From assembly GCF_964340395.1 (NCBI RefSeq), contig NC_135571.1, positions 11,856,440-11,916,439 of the forward strand: a stretch of DNA of 60,000 nucleotides, given 5' to 3'. Position 1 is the first letter of the stretch; every line of letters starts with the position of its first letter. The position numbers and the translations under genes were made by a program. This DNA comes from Glandiceps talaboti (Eukaryota > Hemichordata > Enteropneusta > Spengelidae). The notes under the pieces are model-generated. The model did not search any database and was not told the DNA's origin. It was given only the letters and a program-made list of their open reading frames with translations. Positions 1 through 11,915 of the stretch are shown one piece after another.

Positions 1-95
1 ACATTTACACCTCCATTCACAGTCTAGTTCCTATACAGTATCGTTATGATTTACACCTCTAGTTAGAAACCACATTGGCATCCAGAGTAGGGTAA
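1..95 (-). repeat. Copy of a dispersed repeat (family X)
   Basis: Read on the minus strand, this edge of the window matches the unit of the array at 35060-35745 (GTGTAAAT..., GATACTGTATAGGAACTAG). The flanking words, including 'gttagaaaccacattggcatccag' in part, recur at about 36176-36203 and near 35060. The window edge cuts the copy. It is a mobile or dispersed repeat of unknown class. Confidence 0.7.
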
Positions 96-1830
96 CTGGG
101 GCATATAATTGTGGTTTAAATCTTACCCAAGGACTTATAGCCATTCAGAAAGAAATGGCTGCAGTGATGAAGCTTGAAACTGCAGATTGCGCACTGGCCT
201 CTCTGACCGACTAACCATCAGATGTCATGTTAACAGTGTAGTACTGATGCAGTCGTAGCTATAATTCTGTCTTTGAGCAACTATACAACGCAGTCACTAT
301 ACAAAATAATTGTATATCAGCAAATGAATTGAATGTGGAAAACATAAACTCTTTCATTTCACTTTTTCATTTATGTCAATATTAAATAAGGCAGGGAATT
401 TTAATGTGTTTTGGCTAAATGGAATATATTGACTTAAGTCCAAATACTGGAATTGTGAAGTAATTTGAAACTAATCCGATATATCTATATATGGATGTTT
501 GTCTTCTAGCAATCTCTTATGAGAAAAGAAGCAATTAGTGGATGGAGAATGATAAATGGAGGACCCAGGGAATAGTTTAATAGATTTCATGATCAAACAT
601 GTATCTAGTAATTTAATTTACTATGTTGCTATTAGCAAGTTTATTAAGCTCCTTGTCTGCTCATTTCATGCTTGTAAATTTTATTAACTGTGTATTCCAT
701 TTCATGCTTACCTAAAGCTGAATGGAATAGTCCATTTGTCCTGGTGGATTGTAACTGAGCAAACCATTATATGTGAACAATGGAGGGGGAAGGAACTAGT
801 GGTCATGGTGTGTATCAGTTTGGCAAACTTTCAAATGCACTTGTTGGCAACAATAGGACAATCCCCTGTAGGCATATTATTGTTCAACTTGTCAACATTG
901 TTTGCATTGTTGCACACATTGTATACGCTTCTTTGTTATGTGTATTGTTATGCAAATGAGGTCAACAAAGAACCCATCACCATTCAGCCTCCTCTTTGAA
1001 AGGAAACTGACCAGGTCTGTTAAGTTCATCCTCTCAAGTTGCGTTGGCTGTCAGACATTGTTCGTGAAACGTAGTGCATGACGCACATCACTGATCCATT
1101 CACCCTAAAGTCTTATTGGGAAATTTAGCGGTTTTATTTTCAATGGCAGTTTTGGTGCAGGTTTGACGTATTTGTGTTCAACATTGGGTGTACCGCAACC
1201 ACTGGGACAGACGTAGATTTCTTGAAGTCTATCCTAACATAACAGGTAATCTTCATGTTATCACTGCTCACATTTCTACTTCAGAGAGACTTAGCTATTT
1301 CTGAGAAGTGCTCCTAATCTCTCACATGTGTTTCCAGTGTGTTATTATTATCAGTCTAAATCTCTTGTTTTCAACACTTCTAGAGTTTGACATACATGTA
1401 TTCCGACTACATGCCAACAAACTTTCCAACAATATTCAAGGCAAACTCTCTTGCCGACATGCCTTCCGACTGCAAGCCAGGGAATTTTCCTTATATTCCA
1501 GGGAGTACTCCGACTATGTTTCATGGTATTATTTCATTGTACGGTTCAGTGTATTAATCAATGTACTCAACCCTAAGTAATGACAGATGGTAAAATTTCT
1601 AGTATGTCCCCAAGTAAATGATTATTCTTCCATACCATATGTAGTCCCTGGTTGTCTAGGAAACAGTGGTTGATGGTATATCTGTGATGATATGAAATAT
1701 TAAATTTACATATTACTTTTTTGATGATGCTTAGACATCTTATTTATAATATTATATTTCTGCGGTAATATGAAATTTTAAATTTACATAAATGAAAATA
1801 GTATTCATGTTATTCTATAAATAATATTAG

Positions 1831-1864
<34 letters not shown>
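1831..1864. repeat. (GTT)n microsatellite
   Basis: An uninterrupted run of GTT trinucleotides ending in an A-rich stretch. Confidence 0.95.
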
Positions 1865-1865
<1 letters not shown>

Positions 1866-1917
1866 ATAGTATTTGATTATTAAGTAAATACAATAGTTAA
1901 TTTAGTTCAGACTTCTT

Positions 1918-2145
1918 ACAAAAAAACAATCTCATAGTGCGAAATTAGTCAAAAATTGACCCAGCTGTCTTTGTACTAAATTACTACCACAGACATCTAC
2001 AGTATGTTAGTACTAATACAACAGTTAAACTTCTTTAAAAAAAGCCCTCTCATAGTGCCAAACTGGTCAAAGATTCACGCCATATTTTTACTAAATTACT
2101 ACCACAGACATCTACGGTATGTTAGTACTAATACAACAGTTGTAC
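1918..2145. repeat. Two-copy tandem duplication, ~120 bp unit
   Basis: Two consecutive segments share 'ctcatagtgc', 'ggtcaa' or 'agtcaa' and the long block around 'actaccacagacatctac' and 'gtatgttagtactaatacaa'. The copies differ by scattered substitutions. Confidence 0.85.
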
Positions 2146-3048
2146 GGTTCCCATTCTTGTAATCACTTATTTAGCATCCAATGTGTCACACCTCTATATG
2201 TGGTCTAAACAGCTAGCTCACCAAAACAATGGCCCTGACAACATTGTACATTTATTTTGATGATTTTGCACATCTATCAGAATTTTTAATTTCAAAACCT
2301 AACGTGTTGTGACCATCTTCATGTGAAACGTTTCAACCTTTGAGATGAAAATGAAATAAGATAGGCAAACATCAGTGCAAGTCTTATGTTAGCCTTCACA
2401 GTGTCTAAGCAGCCATATGTTAGCCTACACGTAGACTTGGAGGATTAGCACTACCACTTCATTTGCTATCCCAACTGACATTTTGATGTCGAATTTTGCT
2501 GAAGAAGGAAAGTGAAATAAAAAATAAAAAAAATATAGTAGTAGCGCTAGTACTTCAAGTCTACATGTACACTAGCACCCTGGTTCCATATGTTAACCTT
2601 CAAAGCCAGACTTACATGTTAAATTTCAGTAAAAGCTTTCACAAACCAGTTAGATTTTAATTAAGTTATATTTATTCTGTTAGGGTCGATGCTATTAATA
2701 CTGACAAATTGGTAAACAAAAAACTTGCAGAAAATGGCTGTTTCAGACACAAAAAAAAACGAGTTTTGAGATTAACCATCTGTTCTGGTAACAGTATTAG
2801 ACAGTGGTAGGGACACTTTACAGCCATCAATGGTTTCATTGTTATTGACCAACTACTAAAAATTGACAAATTGACAATCAATAAACACTCATTAATTTCA
2901 CAATGCATGGTCAACTTTGATGTTTGTTCTCAATTCTCAGGGTATTATTGGCGAACTAACATAAACAGCCCATAGTTAGTGTATACTTTGAAACAGTATG
3001 TATGTTTAGGTTGGTGGTAAAACAGGTACCTACAGCCCATAGTTAGTG

Positions 3049-4119
3049 CAGTGTTCTCCCTAGGCCCTTGAAGCGGCACGGCACCGTGACGCTTGGACGG
3101 CAGGCCGTGACGCTTGACAATGTGCCGTGACGCTTTAGATCTTGCCCGACATCCTTGTTTATGATATGGTAATGATTACCAGACAGATTTCATTGAAGTT
3201 TGCCATCAGTATTGTTTTCGATAGGAATAAAATGCGTAAACCCGCTAATGGTAGTGTGATTCACACTCGGTACAACAGCTTTCGGTAAATCAAAGGCAAA
3301 ACCGGCCCATCCGTAACGTCGGTTCGACCGTAGAAGCATGTCGGAACTGCCAGATTTTGACAACTATAAAATCAAACGATGCCGTGCCATTTTGCTATAA
3401 AGTATAAAAGTTCGACAAATGCATGAAGTTGACATTCAGTGTCTAGTTAATTTTCTATGAGTGACAGAGTAACAGTGATAACACCGTATGTCTCAACCCA
3501 AGAGCATGAGCATGTGCATTCTTCAATGTCGTGAAAAGAGTTGAACAGACTAATGTACCTTTCGATAAAGTGGCAATGTTATCTCCGATTATCAGCTTCA
3601 TGTTCAATTTTACCCTGAAAACACGTTTAGTTTGTAGTTTGACATTGTAATTTGTAGACTGATACATCGTACGATCGTACGACTACGCATGGATTTTCCA
3701 ATATGGCGGCCATGACGTCACAAACTATCGCGAGTTTTGGAAGTCCTCCATAGGGAAGTATAGTAAGTCTCGTGTATCACGATATTTCGGACTAACACGA
3801 TGTCTGCCGGTTGCTGTACACAAACTTTTCGTGTTTCGAAAGTCTAATTTATCTGTGGACATTAAGATTTAAATAATTTCAGCTTTCCTAACAATAATAA
3901 TCAATAACACTGCTTTATGATGAGTTTCTTTTGGTGCTAATATTTTGAATTAATAAATTGGCCTTCAACTTTCCTTTGGTCACATGTACATGTACTACTT
4001 GTTTGATATTAATTTTATTATGATGTACTTTGATTTTTCGGAATATAATTATATGTAAATTTATGCTAATTTATGCTAATGAGCCGACATCCTATCAACA
4101 AATCCTGGGGAGAACACTG
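3049..4119. mobile_element. Non-autonomous DNA transposon with terminal inverted repeats and 5-bp target duplication
   Basis: The element begins CAGTGTTCTCCCTAGG and ends with the inverted equivalent CCTGGGGAGAACACTG. It is flanked by a direct TAGTG (3044-3048 and 4120-4124). An uninterrupted copy of the surrounding sequence lies just upstream at about 2970-3030 (catagt-tagtg-tatac), an in-window empty site that fixes both boundaries. No transposase ORF is visible in the 1071 bp, so it is probably non-autonomous. Near its left end the word CCGTGACGCTT occurs three times (about 3085-3135), a possible subterminal repeat. A 5-bp duplication does not fit the common 8-bp hAT or TTAA classes, so I leave the superfamily open. 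Confidence 0.85.
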
Positions 4120-5184
4120 TAGTGTATACTTTGAAACTGTATTTATGTTAGGTTGGTGGTAAAACAGGTACCTACTTTGGAGTTTACAACCAAGAACTCC
4201 ATAAGGCCAAAAAAAAAAAAGAATTGTTTGGTTCCGGTTACCCGACCCCACCTAGTTTTTTACTGCCGACTCTAAATTTTTTTTACATAATCAAGGAAAA
4301 AGTAATAAAATCGCCAGAAATAGTGGATGCAGAACCTGACATCAACTTAAAAAAACATTATAAAACTGTTCTTCCAATCTGTAATGGCTGTACATCTGAT
4401 GGGAAGAAACCAATAACACAGTGACCATTTGAAAAACAATGGAAAACATAACTACCTGAACTAGAGACAAAAAAGAATTGCTTCTAGTCATGCAGTCTGC
4501 AGATCCAGGGGGAAACACAAAAATAACCCTCCCTACTTCAGTGAAGACAACTGCAGAGCCAATCATAAACAAGCAAATGACATCTGCCCCACATACAACT
4601 TGCTCTAAAATACTAAATAAAAAGAACAGTAACTGCCATAAATAGTAGATTGAGTGACAGGTTTGTTGAGAATAAAAAAAATTCACATCGTAGCACCTCT
4701 TTATACAAAACGCCCTGAACAACGCAGGTTTTCTCCAGGTACTTCGGTTTCCTCCTGCATTAACACTAAACCCATGAGGGATGACCCTCACTGGACTTCT
4801 TGGGAGACAAGTGTTTATATACTTAAGAACGATCCAGTATAAATAAAAAATTTGTTTTATTTGTCTTTAGTTCTGCGGTGCTCAAAATATAAAAAATTAT
4901 TCTCTGTATAAGAATGACAAATGAAAAATAAGTCTTTAAGGATATTTTAAAAATTTCTGTAAGAATGTATGATTAATGTAAATTGAGAAATTTTGTTTTC
5001 ATTTTTGAATTTTGTATATCTTTGTTCCAAAATAGTCACTTTTGTTTTGTTCATAATTTGTTGTAAATTTTCTATTTTGTTATAATTTTGTTGTCCAAAA
5101 TATTTCAAAATTGAATAATTTTCTATTGATATTTGAAATTATGCAACATTTTAATTTGTGTGTTTTTGTTGTTTTTGTTGACAG

Positions 5185-5336
5185 AATGAGAGTTAGTGAT
5201 GTAGACTCCGTACAGAGATGGTTGGAAGATTTACGTGGGATGACGGAGACAGAGTGTATGTGTATTTTACAAGGAAAGTCTATCTCAGGAGCCGTCAAAG
5301 AAGGACAAAAAACAAAACGTATTCACAGTATCAAAG
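5185..5336 (+). CDS. INSC: INSC exon with LGN/Pins-binding segment
   Basis: The acceptor is tttgttgacag and the donor is AAAG|gtaaaa. The frame is set by the codon split ag|A, followed by MRVSDVDSVQRWLEDLRG. The W-L-E-D-L and ECMCILQ words match the vertebrate LGN-binding region. The ATG at 5186 lies inside the exon and could serve as an internal start, but it lacks upstream support. Confidence 0.9.
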
Positions 5337-6541
5337 GTAAAACAGGAATTTTCAATAAATTTTTTTTTTAAAAAGGTGCATGAAATTATGATTATGCAAA
5401 TAGTTTGAAGGACGGCAACAGGTGCTAGAGTTCATACGCTCCTGGAATTTCAGACTCCTGGAAACTCGTAAAATCCTTCGACATCACTGTTGTAAAGTCT
5501 TGATTCGTTAGATCAATCAATCAGAAAAATTTCTAAAGTGCCTGTATCCTATACAAAGTAAAGTTCAGAGTCGCTGTACAGCTATATATTGAAAACTTTT
5601 ACGAATAAGTATATTTTAAGGTTCATGACAGCTGATGATGTCAAATCTGTTTCTAAATAATCATGCTACTTGGAGGAGCATCTATGTACAAGGACACAAC
5701 ACAAATATCAAACTTTCATTTTTGATACAGTTAGCCTAAAATACCTACAATCTTTATATACCATTGTAGAATTTCATTTGTTTATAATTATGTTTTTTTT
5801 TTCTGATTTCAGATAAGTTAAGAATTCTCAGGCATAAAGCCAGTGCAATAACCACAGCATTTGCTAGGACGTATAAGTAAGTATGACTTGATTTTTATTT
5901 CATAAACCTTCTAATATTATTCAAATTAAATACTTATTCTAAATGTTATGCATCAATTTGTAGTGATTACAAATGATTGTAAAGTTGTCTGCAGTGAAGT
6001 ACATGTGGCATACCATTAATGTCAAAGGTCAATGTTATGCTGTCGTCACTTTTGGAAATATTAGAAAAAAAATGAAACACTAAATACTAGATTTTGTAGG
6101 AAAAGTCTGACCTCCTAATTTTATCAATAAAAAGAAACACAGTGCACATATTTAATATTTCTACTATTGTATGTTTGGATATATTTTATGAATCTCATTT
6201 TGGTATTGCTTGTTGCCATGGGTATATTTTATGTATTTTTATGTTGCTGTTTGTTTTTAGTAAATTAGAAAAAGAAAGATGGTCTTCAGTTCATACATGT
6301 GTTATAGATATGACCTGTGAGATTAGACAGATTCTACATGATTGCACAGAAGATATAGAAAATGGACCAGACCCCATGGCAATATTTGTGGTAGGTATAA
6401 TGATCATTGTGTCAATCACCTCCCTCTTTTTCTCTTTGTGTTTCTGTCTCTGTGTTTGTCTCTTTCACTGTCTGTCCATGTTTGTCTGTCTCTGCCCTTT
6501 CTGTCTCTGTCTCTCTCTGTCTCTCTCTCTGTCTCTCTCTG

Positions 6542-6626
<85 letters not shown>

Positions 6627-9600
6627 CTCATTTTCTCTCTCTGTTTCTCTGTCCCTCTCCTTCCATCTTTTTCTCTTTGTGTTTCTGTCTCTGTGTTTGT
6701 CTCTTGCACTGTCTGTCCATGTTTGTCTGTCTCTGCCCTGTCTGTCTGTCTGTCTCTCTATCTCTATCTCTCTCTCAGTTCATATTATGTATAATAATAG
6801 AATATTTCCCTGTATATAAAAGACAAATAAATAAATAAATAAATAAATATTGTAAGTAAGTAAATAATTAAGTTACTGATCAATAACGTGTTACTTAATC
6901 AAACTCTGTAGTTATACACAAAATAAGTTTTGCAGGGAAAGTACTTACTACAAAATCACTTTTATCCCGACAGGAACAAGAAATTGTCATGGAGGAATGC
7001 GCCAAGTTAGTCAAACATGTTGAAAGGTAAGTATCAACCAATCAGATAGACTTTTAAAACAAATGGTACTCATTAGCAAAATTTACCATATTTAACTTTC
7101 ACTATGATTGGCTAACAAACCTTTATTCAAATACTTGCAGTTTTGAGTCACCAATCAAAAGTTAGCTTGTGTAGAGGTTATGTTTCTAGCAAATCAGATT
7201 GAGTGTTCTATTGTCAGTGTGAGTACTGACCTGAATATAACATGTTCTGAAGACACCAAAATCGATTCTATAGAATCAGCTTTCGAGGTTCTTGAATCGA
7301 CGGAGAAGTAAATGTCAAGAAGTCATAAAAACATTGTCTGAAATGAAAGACCATCTCCTGGTGTGATTTGTTTTTCACACCATGAAATAACCGGTAATTA
7401 TAGGTTTCAGCGTTTTTTTGTAGTTCCTGTCTTTAACAACAAAAGTACATTCCATTGGTTGTGGACATGTTGTTGTGGTGTAGCTAGTCATCTCTATTCA
7501 TGGATAAAGATTTGATTTTCCAGTTCTTACATCTGAAGTTTTTTGTTCAGGATTTTCAACAACGGAATCATTCATCCGTAAAGTATCCTACACACAATGG
7601 ATAGAAAAGTAACCAGCATACACTTCATCAGACTGTCATGTTAACAATAAAGTGACCCACTGTGCACGTGTGCTGAGTTATTTTTATACATATTCACTGG
7701 TAAAATGGTAAAATGTTGGCAATCTAGGTTGAGGTTATTTCAGTTTGTTTGACAAATTTAATATTGGTATATATAAGTGTAGTTTTACTTCTATAAAAGT
7801 TAAATGATTTTAATTCTCACAAAATGGAGAAACTTTAATAGAGAGGTGACTTTTCCCCCCATACCAAATTACGGACGTTAAAACCTGAAAAGTTTACAAT
7901 TAGTAATTTTGAAACTTGTATTGATAACTACCTCAGAACAGCTTCAGACCATAGTTCATGTCTTATATATCAATACTGTACCCACCCTCCCCTCCCCCCC
8001 CCAAGCTGTTGCCATAGTGACTGTATAACATCAGACCATAGTACACCATTTTCTATATTGGAATGTTATCCATTGACTGTACACGTCTCCAGTTACATGT
8101 TTAGTACACTATGGTCATACCATTCAATACTGTACCACCCTCCCCTCCCCCCAAGCTGTTGCCATAGTGACTGTATAACGTCAGACCATAGTACACCATG
8201 TTCTATATTGGAATGTTATCCATTGACTGTACATGTCTCCAGTTACATGTTTAGTACACTGTGGTCATACCATTCAATACTGTACCACCCTCCCCTCCCC
8301 CCAAGCTGTTGCCATAGTGACTATATAACATCAGACCATAGTACACCATGTACTATATTGGAATGTTATCCATTGACTGTACATGTCTCCAGTTACATGT
8401 TTAGTACACTGTGGTCATACCATTCAATACTGGATGGAATTGTAGTCATCCCAAGGGTCATCAAAATGTCTTTGTAATAGAATGTTCCACTTCATTTCAT
8501 TTCACCTGGTCTGTAGTAGTCTAAGGAGATTATCTTTTGAAGTAAGTAAGGTGTGTGTACTGCTAGATTTTCTGTTAGTAAAAAAATTCACCTCAAATTG
8601 GTAAAATTTTGCTGGTTTATATTGTTGGACTTGGAATGTACCATGTACTGAGTAAAGAGAGAAAGTTACGTCTGTTAGTAAAATGACAACTCAACTTTTT
8701 AAGGAGATTATCTTTTGAAGCAAGTAAGGTGTGTGTACTGCTAGATTTTCTGTTAGTAAAAAACTTCACCTCAAAGTGGTAAAATTTTGCAGGTTTATAT
8801 TGTTGGACTTGGAATGTACCATGTACTGAGTAAAGAGAGAAAGTTACGTCTGTTAGTAAAATGACAACTCAACTTGGTAAATTTTGTAAGCATAACATGC
8901 GACTTGAATTGTATTTTAGTAAAAGTAAAAAAAGTGTGTCTGTCAGTCGGTAAAAATTTAATTCAACATGGGTATAATTCTAGTTACAATTTATATGAAA
9001 TGGGTCTTGTGTAATATAGTACAAATATAGCATCCCCTGTCAATGAAAGCTTAATCCAACTCTGTCAATTCCAAAAATTGAAGAGTTTTAGATTTTTACA
9101 TTTCAAATATATCATTTTCTGTCAATGCTGTCAATTCCAAAAATTAAAGAGTTTTAGATGTTAAATTTTTTAATTAGTTTTCGTTAAGAATGAATTTTGT
9201 TCCCAAAGTTTTATAAGAATTCCTTTATTGAACTTTCAAGATGTTTTAGAACTGAAGGTTTACCGTATGTCATGAGGAAATGATTACAAGAATTGATGCC
9301 TTTTTGCCTAAACTCAATTAATATATTCAGGTGTTTTACCTACAGCCAGACTTTCAAAAGCTTTTAACAGTCACACTTCACAAGCTCCTCCAGCGTTTTT
9401 TCACACTTATTCACTTTCGTCGTGTTTTCTTAAATGTTACGGTTAGACAGTGTTTTTTACAGACAACAACTTTGAAAGACACATCAAAGACGAGACTAAT
9501 AATTCAGTTTGTATACCTACTCTGGGTCTGAAGGGTGGAAAGATATGAGAGCCTCACTGTTATAGAATTAGGTTACGTTCAATTTGATTGGTTAATGGAT

Positions 9601-10009
9601 AGGTCAAAGGTTAACTAAGCATCTAGTTGTTCGGTAAAATAACTGAAATGTATCTAAATGAGGGGAACAAAGGGGAGCTGATATATATAAATGAGGGGGA
9701 ACAGTGGGGAAGCTGATGTATCTAAATGAGGGGAACAAAGGGGAGCTGATATATTTTTGTCATATTTCTTTATGCTACGCTCCCAGAGAATTCAGTTTCA
9801 CCAATTCTGTGTCTCACAATGCCATAAAATAGAGTTTATAAAAATTGACAAATCTGACTTCGTAACAGAAGAAGACTTCTGTACCCTCAGGCAAGGAATT
9901 CTGGGAAGACAACCAAATGAGGAGCTTTGTATCTCGTTATATAATAGCCTTAGCAATGGTTAGTCTATGCTGTATTATATCAAGTATTCAAATCATTGAA
10001 ATATGACAT

Positions 10010-10052
<43 letters not shown>

Positions 10053-11846
10053 CAGTTTTCCCATGATTAATGGACAAAAACCACAAACTTTGCCAGTAGC
10101 TAGTTGCCTTGGTGACCTAGCAGAGTCATTTACAAAACTCATAGAAATGTTAGAATTGCATTTATTAAAGGTGAGTTTTGTCAAATTCTTAAATTTTAAT
10201 ATGTTTTGTGTTGTCTTCAATTTAGATTTGTATCAAAGACTTGTAGGGGATTCTGTTTGGTTGTAATAAATGTATTTTTTTAAACCAAACTTGAAATTTC
10301 TGCCTAATCTCTCAGCAAAAATGACAAATGAGTCCTGAAGCTTAAAGGTTCAGTGATAAATCTTTCTACACCTCAGTATATAGCCTGACCGTATCATTTA
10401 CTCAGTTTCAACACAAGAGGGCGTACTGTATCAAAAAGAAGGTGTTTTGGCATCTTTTACGCAAAATGTGGCACCATAGTGATTCATCCTTTAGGAAAGT
10501 GAAGTTCATATTTTATTCCTGCTATATAAATATCAGGGATATGTTATTATAATATTAATATGATGACATCATTCTATTGTCGTTTTTTTCTAGACTTTAT
10601 TTGATTGGTTAGAAGATGATTCTAGTTGTTGTGTAAAAACCGCCATGACGATATTAACAAATCTTGCCCAAGAAGATGATAGATGGAGTAGACTCATAGC
10701 TAAAGTAAGTGGTTACCATGACAACTAAATTAGTCACCATGACGATATTAACAAATCTTGCCCAAGAAGATGATAGATGGAGTAGACTCATAGCTAAAGT
10801 AAGTAGTTACCATGACAACTAAAGTACTTTGTTGCCATGACAATTAAACAAATTACCATTGTGGCTAAAGTAAGTAATTTGCCATGGCAACTAAAGGAAG
10901 TAGTTACCATGACAAAGAAAGAATGTAGTCGCCATGAAAATATTAACAAATGTGCCCAGGAAGACAATAGATGGAGTACAGCAACAGTAAGTAGTTACCA
11001 TGACAATTAAAGTTGGTTGTCACCATGACAACTGAAGTAAGTAGTTATATGATTAATCAGTACATGTTTGTCTCTTCATTTGTCCACAGGAGGGCGGTAT
11101 GCACGCACTGTTTCACCTTTGCCGACAAGAAACTTTTTCATTTTTACGTACTGATGCACTTCGGGTGATAGCAATAATTTGTTGTGTTGTTGATAATATT
11201 GAAGAATTAGAGAAAGTAAGTACCATCTTTTGATAATGTCAGATTCTGAGTTTGAAAAGTAAAAGTTAACATCAACATTATTATTATTATTATACAATAC
11301 ACAAACGAGATTCAACAAAAAATATGGAATATATACTCTGGTCATTTCATGTCACGACAATTTAAAATTTAATTTGATAATTTAAAACACAAATAATTGA
11401 CAACAGTGTCTGACTTTCCCCGTCAACTCAATATCTCAAAGAATTTGTACAGTTTGTCTCCATAGGCCAATGGTATAGAATTTCTGACAGAATATTTACA
11501 TATTGCCTCCCTAGGCTGATGATATTGTCTCACAGATATTTCCATTTTGTCCCCCTAGGCTGATGGTATAGAATGTCTTACAGATATTCTGTGTGATTTG
11601 AAGACGAATGAAGACGTGAGAACAGAGGCTGCCGGTGTTATTGCCCAGATAACGTCACCAGAATTAGATCATTATAAACATATTATGGGATTTATAGAGA
11701 ATTTAGAAGATCTTATCAAAGCATTAACAGGTGAGAAACATATTATGGGATTTATAGAACATATTATGGGATTTATAGAACATATTATGGGATATATAGA
11801 ACACATGGGATTTATAGAGAATTTAGAAGACCTTTACAAAGTATTA

Positions 11847-11915
<69 letters not shown>

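Larger units (their letters stand above)
96..3048. other. No supported gene; AT-rich intergenic or 5' intron of INSC
   Basis: No exon with paired splice sites and recognisable protein could be supported. The stretch contains a (GTT)n run at 1831-1864, a two-copy tandem duplication at about 1918-2145, and a ~75-bp duplicated block at 2970-3048 into which a transposon inserted. The missing 5' exon(s) of the Inscuteable homologue could lie here, because the first recognised exon at 5185 begins in the middle of a codon. Confidence 0.6.

Noticed and set aside
736-999. 87-residue plus-strand ORF
   Set aside because: No splice sites, no recognisable motif, and composition typical of AT-rich non-coding DNA.
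4342-4791. 149-residue minus-strand ORF with hydrophobic stretches
   Set aside because: No homology recognised, a poor start context, and no supporting exon neighbours; the length is within chance for this window.
6142-6838. Overlapping Ser/Leu/Cys-rich ORFs of 97-225 residues
   Set aside because: They are translations of the CT/TCTG microsatellite. Only 6261-6390 within them is genuine INSC exon.
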